Assembly: GCA_033961575.1 (NCBI GenBank)
Contig: CM066737.1
Location: forward strand, 44,740,771 to 44,804,770
Direction of reading: 5' to 3'
Length of the DNA: 64,000 nt
Source of the DNA: Aselliscus stoliczkanus
Lineage: Eukaryota > Chordata > Mammalia > Chiroptera > Hipposideridae
How positions within the stretch are numbered: the first letter of the stretch is position 1; every line of letters begins with the position of its first letter. Below the pieces are notes generated by a model. That model worked only from the letters and a program-made list of their open reading frames with translations, had not been told where the DNA came from and did no database searches. The position numbers and the translations under genes were made by a program. Shown in pieces: positions 58,577-64,000 of the stretch.

Positions 58577-58698
58577 GGGCCACCGAGTCGCACGGTGGTT
58601 AAGCGCTGGCTTGGGATGCCAGCGGCCCCGGGTTTGGGTCCCACATGTGGGGGCCAGTGGCACTGCCCTCAAAAAACAACAACAACAACAACAACAAA
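58577..58698 (+). mobile_element. tRNA-derived SINE with (AAC)n tail
   Basis: Head GGGCCACCGAGTCGCACGG; tail (AAC)n at 58675-58695. Perfect 16-bp duplication AAGACAGAAAGCAACA at 58561-58576 and 58699-58714. Confidence 0.92.
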
Positions 58699-58859
58699 AA
58701 GACAGAAAGCAACAAATGAAGGAACAAACAAACAAAAAATCATTGACACAGACAACAGTGTTGTGGTTACCAGAGGGGAAGAGAGATGGGGTGAGATTAA
58801 AGAGGGTAAAGGGGGTCAAATATAGGATGATGGAAGGAGACTAAACTTTGGATAATAAG

Positions 58860-58965
58860 CATCCAATGCAATATACAGATGATGTATTATAATATTGTAC
58901 ACTTGAAAGTTATATAATCTTATTAACCAATGTCACTTCAATAAATTTAATTTTAAAAAAGATGT
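58860..58965 (+). mobile_element. Very short L1 3' end
   Basis: CAATGCAATATACAGATGAT, TGTACACTTGAAAGTTATAT, CACTTCAATAAATTTAAT, A-run. Confidence 0.65.
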
Positions 58966-58994
58966 AGGAAACACTGATGACATTACATATGAAG

Positions 58995-59775
58995 ATTGCT
59001 GACAACTATTGAATATTGGTTCCATGCCAGGTACTCTCCTTGTTGTTTTCATATGTTAACTCATTTATTCTCCTAACAATTCTGTGGTTGACACCATTTT
59101 TTTTTCAAATGAAGTTCAGTAGGTTTCTTTCTTTCTTTTTTTAATTAGCTTCAGGTATACAACACAGTGCAATAGTTATACTTTTTACCCCTCAAACTGA
59201 CAACGCCCCTCCCCCAATTTGCCACCCCACTCCTCCCCCCCATATCATACATATCTATTACAATTCCTTTGAGTCCCTTCCATAGTATACTTCACATCCC
59301 GTGATTATCTATATATTCAATTACAGTTGGCATACAATATTATACAACATCAGTTTCAGATATACAGTACAGTGATCAAGCCTGTACTCCATCCATGAAG
59401 TGGTCTCCCTAACAAGACATGTGACCATCTGACACCCCACAAAATATTTACAACATTATTAATTATATTCCCCAAACTGTCTTTCATATCCCTGTGACAA
59501 TATTGTAGTTACCTATTTATGCTGTCTAATCCCTTCCCCTTCTCCCTCATCCCCACCCCCATCCCAACTAGCAACCCTGTTTTTCCTCTCTATCTATGAT
59601 ACTGTTTTTGTTTACTTTGCTCATTCATTCAGTTTTTCAGATTCCACATATAAGTGAGATCATATGGTATTTGTCTTTCTCCGACTGATTTATTTCACTT
59701 AACATAATAGTCTCTAGGTACATCCTGGTTGACACCATTTTTATCCGCACTTTACAGTTGGCTCTACTTTAATGT
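58995..59775 (-). mobile_element. MIR, minus, split by an L1
   Basis: CCATGCCAGGTACTCTCC, TTAACTCATTTATTCTCC on the left and ATTTTTATCCGCACTTTACAG on the right join to give reverse MIR order once the L1 is removed. Confidence 0.75.
59102..59725 (-). mobile_element. 5'-truncated L1 3'UTR, minus, with probable 3' transduction
   Basis: Body 59142-59720 is the reverse L1 3'UTR. On the minus strand the L1 ends at an A/GAAA-rich tail (about 59141-59123), then 18 non-L1 bases CCTACTGAACTTCATTTG, then a second A-run. Duplication TGGTTGACACCATTTTT at 59085-59101 and 59726-59742, perfect. Confidence 0.85.
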
Positions 59776-59779
59776 TTAT

Positions 59780-60000
59780 TGTGTAGAGTAAGACCACAGT
59801 TCACATCTTGGCTCTGTTGCTTACTGGGTGCACAAGGTGAATAACCTCTTTTGACCTCAGTCTCTTCATCTGCACAATCGAGGGAACCATAATACCCACT
59901 TTATTGGGATGTTGTGAGGATTATGTTGTAACATAACATATGCAAAGCATTATTTGGCACATAGTAAATACTCAATGGTCACTATTAATCTTGTCTCCAT
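59780..60000 (+). mobile_element. MIR
   Basis: CACATCTTGGCTCTGTTGCTT, CCTCAGTCTCTTCATCTGC, GGGATGTTGTGAGGATTATG and TTTGGCACATAGTAAATACT. Confidence 0.75.
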
Positions 60001-61750
60001 TAGATGATATATTCTTTGAGGAAAGTGGCAACATTTCTTCTATATCCCTCATATCAACTAGCTCAAATTGGCCATATAGTAAGTCTTCATGAAATGTCTA
60101 CTTATGGTTAATGATGTGGTGAATACTCCTCAAAGCTTCTCCATGACACTTAACACTTTCTTTCATCACTAACAGTGTACTCCTATTGACCATCTTTCTC
60201 AGTCAACTAAAGGTCAACATTCTCCTCCTTCTTAATTCTGTGAACTCCACTTTTATTGTTTTCTCTGACACATTAAGTAACTGATCACGATTAACTTGTG
60301 CCCATTTCTCTGCCTGCTATTTTTAAGGTACAGAGATGCTTGTGCTTCTTTTCTCTCTAACCCCAATAGCTAATGAAAACATCTTCACTGGCCACCTTGA
60401 GTTGTGAACCAAACTTCTATTACACAGATATTCTGCCACATTGCATGCCTCTCGTTCCATACTGAATCTTGTAAGTTCTGGTCACAACTAATAGATCTCA
60501 TAGGATTTCCTTAGTACAACTCATTGTTCACTTTGTTTGAGAAAGTTGCAAAAAACAACCTGATAAAGAGAGCTGTCTGCTGGAAAACTCTTTTTCTAGA
60601 GCCCTTTGATATCATCGTAATTTTTATTTACAAGCTTTACAGGAAAGGGGTGGGGAGGGGAAGATTTTCCTTTTCAAAACAAATAAATTGGTAGCTGTCC
60701 TAGAGGTCACACTTCTGAAGTAAGATGCTGCAACTTAGCTTAATGTTTCATGGTGTGTCATCCAGCTCCAAACAACTGAGCTACAGCTTTTGTTCTATTG
60801 ATGTTTGTCTCAATTCCTGAATATGTGTTGCTTCCAAATAGAAAAAAAAAATCACATGTCTTATAAAGAAATGTCATTAATTCACAGAGCATAGTTTATA
60901 ATTAGAAGGTTTGAGGGTATGCTTTTTTTTTTTCATCCAGTGGAGCTACTCTTGATGGTTTAAACTGTTTTGCCAGTTCTTAACTCTTTTCTATCTCCTT
61001 TGAATATAATATGCATACCATTTTCCTCATATCTGTAAAACCAGGTTATACTGAGTTTCAAAATAAGGATTTATTTTTACATTTAATCATACAAATATTG
61101 ACTGAGCAGTTACTATATGTCTCAGTTAAGTGGTTTAGAAATAGAAGCTGCATGGATATTGGCCTGGCTTTCAGCAGGTTTCTAATCTTTCTGGGTTTCA
61201 AGATAAATATTGGTAACATTTATAAACATTTACAAAATAATTAGAGATCCTCTAGGTTTTAATATGTGTATTACATTGATTATAATTAAATTCCCCCCAA
61301 ATAATGTTGGCCTCTAGAGGTTGCTCACTCTGCTAGTGAATAGAGTAACTAGAGTTGAGGCGGGTTCTTTCCATTCCACAGAGCATAAGGGCTGCCCTGG
61401 ACAAGCCAGACCATCTCTCTTACAGTGCTCTGTTCAATTGCTTGTGGCTAGGTAAGAGGAACCACAAGGCATTCTCACCTAGGAATTGCACATCAACTTC
61501 AACTCCCCAACCCCCCCCCCACACACATATACATACTGACATAGGCATCAGAGCTTTTGAGTATGTGTTTTTCTAATTCTATCAGCATGTTTGACCTTTT
61601 CTGAATTGGAGTATTAAGATTTGGAATGGGCTATGGATTAGAAAGAGATGTAAAATGGCCTTTTGCCCTCATTCCCCCTTTTTTTCTTTGGTTGTTTTGT
61701 TTTTTCATAGGCAGTTGTTTTGTTGTTTTGTTTATTTCAAAGCAACCTCA
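60001..61750. other. Mostly unique sequence
   Basis: A C-run and short CA-rich tract at 61507-61530; otherwise no recognised features. Confidence 0.45.
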
Positions 61751-61763
61751 AAAGGTAATAGTC

Positions 61764-61874
61764 GGGCCAGCCAAGTGGCGTGGTGGTTGGGCGCTGGTTT
61801 GGGAAGCTAGTGGCCCCGGTTCGGGTCCCACATATGAGGGCCAATGACAATGCCCTCAAAAAAAAACAAAAAGA
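61764..61874 (+). mobile_element. tRNA-derived SINE preceding a composite SINE
   Basis: GGGCCAGCCAAGTGGCGTGG to CCCTCAAAAAAAA. No duplication of its own; shares one with the composite that follows. Confidence 0.85.
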
Positions 61875-62325
61875 GGGCCGGCCGAGTGGCGCATTGGTTA
61901 AGCGCTGGTTTTGGGATGCCAGCGGCCCCAGTTCAGATCCCACATGAGGGCCAGTGACACTGCCCTTTACAGCTAACAACAGCTCCACCTGGAGCTGGGC
62001 TGTGCGAGCCCCGGTGATGGTGTGGGCTGCAGCCCCTGCTGCAGTGGGCTGCCATAGGCTACAGTGAGTAGCCCGCAGCCAGCATGAGCGGCTGGCAGCC
62101 AGCGTGAGCTGCCAATAGCCGCAGTGAGCGACATCCAGAGGCCAGTGACCGATCTGCCTCATCCGGGAAGAGCAAAATGACGATACCAACAGTGAAGCAA
62201 CATCCTCCGCAACTAAACTGAAGAACAAAAAGACAGCAACTTGTCTGTTCCCCTTCCCCAATTCCCCAACGCTGTTCCCCTCCGCCAATTCCCCAATAAA
62301 ATCTTTAAAAAAACCCAAAAAACAA
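61875..62325 (+). mobile_element. Composite SINE, full copy
   Basis: Head 61875-61967 (GGGCCGGCCGAGTGGCGC, ending CAGTGACACTGCCC). Linker TTTACAGCTAACAACAGCTC. Block of degenerate 20-mers around 62035-62125 (GCAGTGAGTAGC, CAGCCAGCATGAGCGGCTGG, CAGCCAGCGTGAGCTGCCAA). Tail with repeated CCCAATTCCCCAA and AATAAAATC, A-run. Duplication AAAGGTAATAGTC (61751-61763) and AAAGATAATAGTC (62326-62338) encloses the preceding SINE as well. Confidence 0.85.
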
Positions 62326-62338
62326 AAAGATAATAGTC

Positions 62339-63675
62339 ATCAGTACCACAACTACAAACAAACCAGTACAAAAGAATAAATACCTAGACATTCATATTTG
62401 ATAAGATACCAGCAGGAGTCACATCAATTTCGTTATTCCTCCCACTCCCTGCTCAGCTTCCTTTTCTGTTTGAAGATGAAAAGGTAGACTTGAACTTCCT
62501 CATGTCTTTTTGTCTCAAACATGCACCAATTTCAAGAAAGGGGGCATCTGCTGGCAACTGTTTTAGGGGATAGGCTAAATTGTTAAAATAAATTTCATTA
62601 CTATGACAGTTAATTTAGTAGCTTTCTTGAATTTTTTCACATGCTAAAACAAGTTACAGAAGTTTCTCATGTTGAAAGTAATGGAATTGGTAAAAGCCCT
62701 GCCTCCATTACTTAGGAGACATACTTTCAATTACTATTTACAATAGCCATGTGGAAGGGACGATCCCCTGTTTTTGCAAGCACTGGTGGGGTGGGCATCT
62801 GTACTACAGGCTAAGATTTGAAAATTCAGGGTGACATATGCTGGTACTGGGTACACTGGGCTGTGGGGGCTTTTTTCTTTAAGTATCCCTTACTCCACAT
62901 ACATATTTTCTAGATAGCCACTGGATTGACTTCTGTCCTTCCCTAAAATGATTTCTGTAAGAATGCACTTATCTCCATGTGGCCTGGTGATTTAAGCATT
63001 ACTGAATCCTTTTGCCAAATGCCATTCAATGCCATATTAATCAATGTCATACCCTCAACAGACAATGAGTCTTAGGAGATGTAAGGAAGAAATATCAATA
63101 TGCATTGGAATGGGTCTGCAAATGCTACTTGGAAGAGAAGAGGAGGACTTAAAACATCAGTAGGATTTGGCTGGAGAGAATAGGTGGGTAGAGCAGTCTA
63201 CAAATGTGCTGGAATGGGGCCATGTGTTTGGCAATGTAAAAGTCCATGCTTATTGCTAGGATACTGAAGACTTGGGGCTTCTGTCTTTGCTCATATTGCA
63301 GTCAAGCCAAGGAAACTCAAAACTGTGTTTTTCATAGATGAATTTTAACTTATTGCTAAAGAAAAAGAAGTATACAGATGTGACAGCATTTGGAATAAAC
63401 AGAATAATGTCCAGGTCCTCTGCTTAAGGTTTTGCAGGCTGCACTCTGCACAAAGGTGTTGGGTGGATGGGCAGGAGATAGGGAAATCCTGCAAGCACAG
63501 GTGCTTCTGGAAGCTGTGCTCTTTTGTAATTGATCCACTACAAGAGGACTCTTTTTTCCCCCTCAATTTTTCTACCTATAGGAAATACCATTTTATAATT
63601 TGCCAGAATCACTGTATGTGAGAGTAGTGAAATGCTATAGACTTGTAGATGATTGCTTTAGAAAATATTAATCTT
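62339..63675. other. Mostly unique sequence
   Basis: No gene or element recognised. Confidence 0.45.
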
Positions 63676-64000
63676 GGGCCCGCTGAGTGCCTTAGTTGGT
63701 TAAGAGTTAGCCTAAGAGCACGAGCTCTGAGCAACAGATCTGCCAGTTCGATTCCAACATGGACCAGTGATGCTGCACCCAAGCTGAGCTGCCACTGAGC
63801 TGTCACCAGATGGCTCAGCTAGCGAGAGCATGTGCTCCTAATAAGAATACTGCCTGTTTGATGGTGGGATATGCCTGCCCACAACTAAGACTGAACATGG
63901 CACCTTGAGCTGAGCTGCTGCCCAGATGGCTCAGTGGATAGAGTCTGGGCTCTTAACAGCAAGGCTGCTGGCTTCACTCCCGCATGGGATGGTGGCTACA
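63676..64000 (+). mobile_element. Three-unit tRNA-derived SINE, cut by the window end
   Basis: GGGCCCGCTGAGTGCC, unit one with B box AGTTCGATTCC, unit two ATGGCTCAGCTAGCGAGAGC (63811), unit three ATGGCTCAGTGGATAGAGTC (63925). Second copy of the family at 47396. Confidence 0.8.

Noticed and set aside
61875..61967. tRNA gene
   Set aside because: A and B boxes are present but the body does not keep a cloverleaf and it is one of many dispersed SINE heads.
61737..62318. Minus-strand open frame of 193 codons
   Set aside because: It runs through a SINE and the composite SINE in antisense, has no family resemblance, and related copies are broken. Repeat-derived chance frame.

Overview
This is a mammalian nuclear, intergenic-type window with no intact host protein-coding gene that I can support. 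Bacterial or viral gene organisation is absent. The mammalian assignment rests on MIR, an MLT1-type LTR, a Tigger-type element, many L1 retrotransposons and two intron-less retrocopies (ANXA1 and TDGF1). About twenty copies of a tRNA-derived SINE (head GGGCCGGCCGAGTGGCG, B-box-like GGTTCGGGTCC, tail ending CACTGCCCTCAAAA) resemble, from memory, bat SINEs of the Rhinolophus/Hipposideros type. A bat of that kind is my best guess; species is not determined. Layout: 1-6010 holds old repeats (composite-SINE tail, mariner transposase remnant, minus-strand L1 5'UTR, three SINEs) and the 3' half of a class II (betaretrovirus/HML-like) endogenous retrovirus on the minus strand. 6010-15735 is a head-to-tail L1 chimera: L1-A (5'UTR, ORF1, most of ORF2, three SINE insertions) fused at about 11672 to L1-B, which begins inside the ORF2 endonuclease and keeps a 687-codon open reading frame carrying the reverse-transcriptase core. 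15740-19190 holds an L1 5'UTR piece, mostly unique sequence, another composite-SINE tail, old L1 3' ends and a palindromic mariner-like MITE. 19190-32700 is a nest of minus-strand L1s: an old element (L1-D) whose ORF1 coiled coil was hit twice, by an internally deleted L1 (20345-23612) and by a long L1 (L1-C, 23706-30976). 33135-34412 is a TDGF1 (Cripto) retrocopy followed by a Tigger-type element. 34418-42996 is a long plus-strand L1 (L1-E) with three 111-bp monomers in its 5'UTR, followed by two more L1 3' ends, then an MLT1-like LTR. 43420-64000 is mostly lower-copy sequence with an ANXA1 retrocopy, MIRs, SINEs, two inverted (twin-primed) L1 insertions, an L1 with a probable short 3' transduction, and two kinds of composite SINE. 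How the parts work together: nearly everything moved by L1 machinery. L1 copies themselves, the SINEs and the two mRNA retrocopies show poly(A) tails and, in many cases, target-site duplications that can be read directly. The most unusual material is (i) a composite non-autonomous element made of a tRNA-SINE head, a block of about 20-bp degenerate repeats and a C-rich tail ending in AATAAA, with a three-tRNA-unit SINE that seems to share that tail, and (ii) 111-bp tandem monomers in the L1 promoter region. All family names come from recall and direct reading, without database searches.
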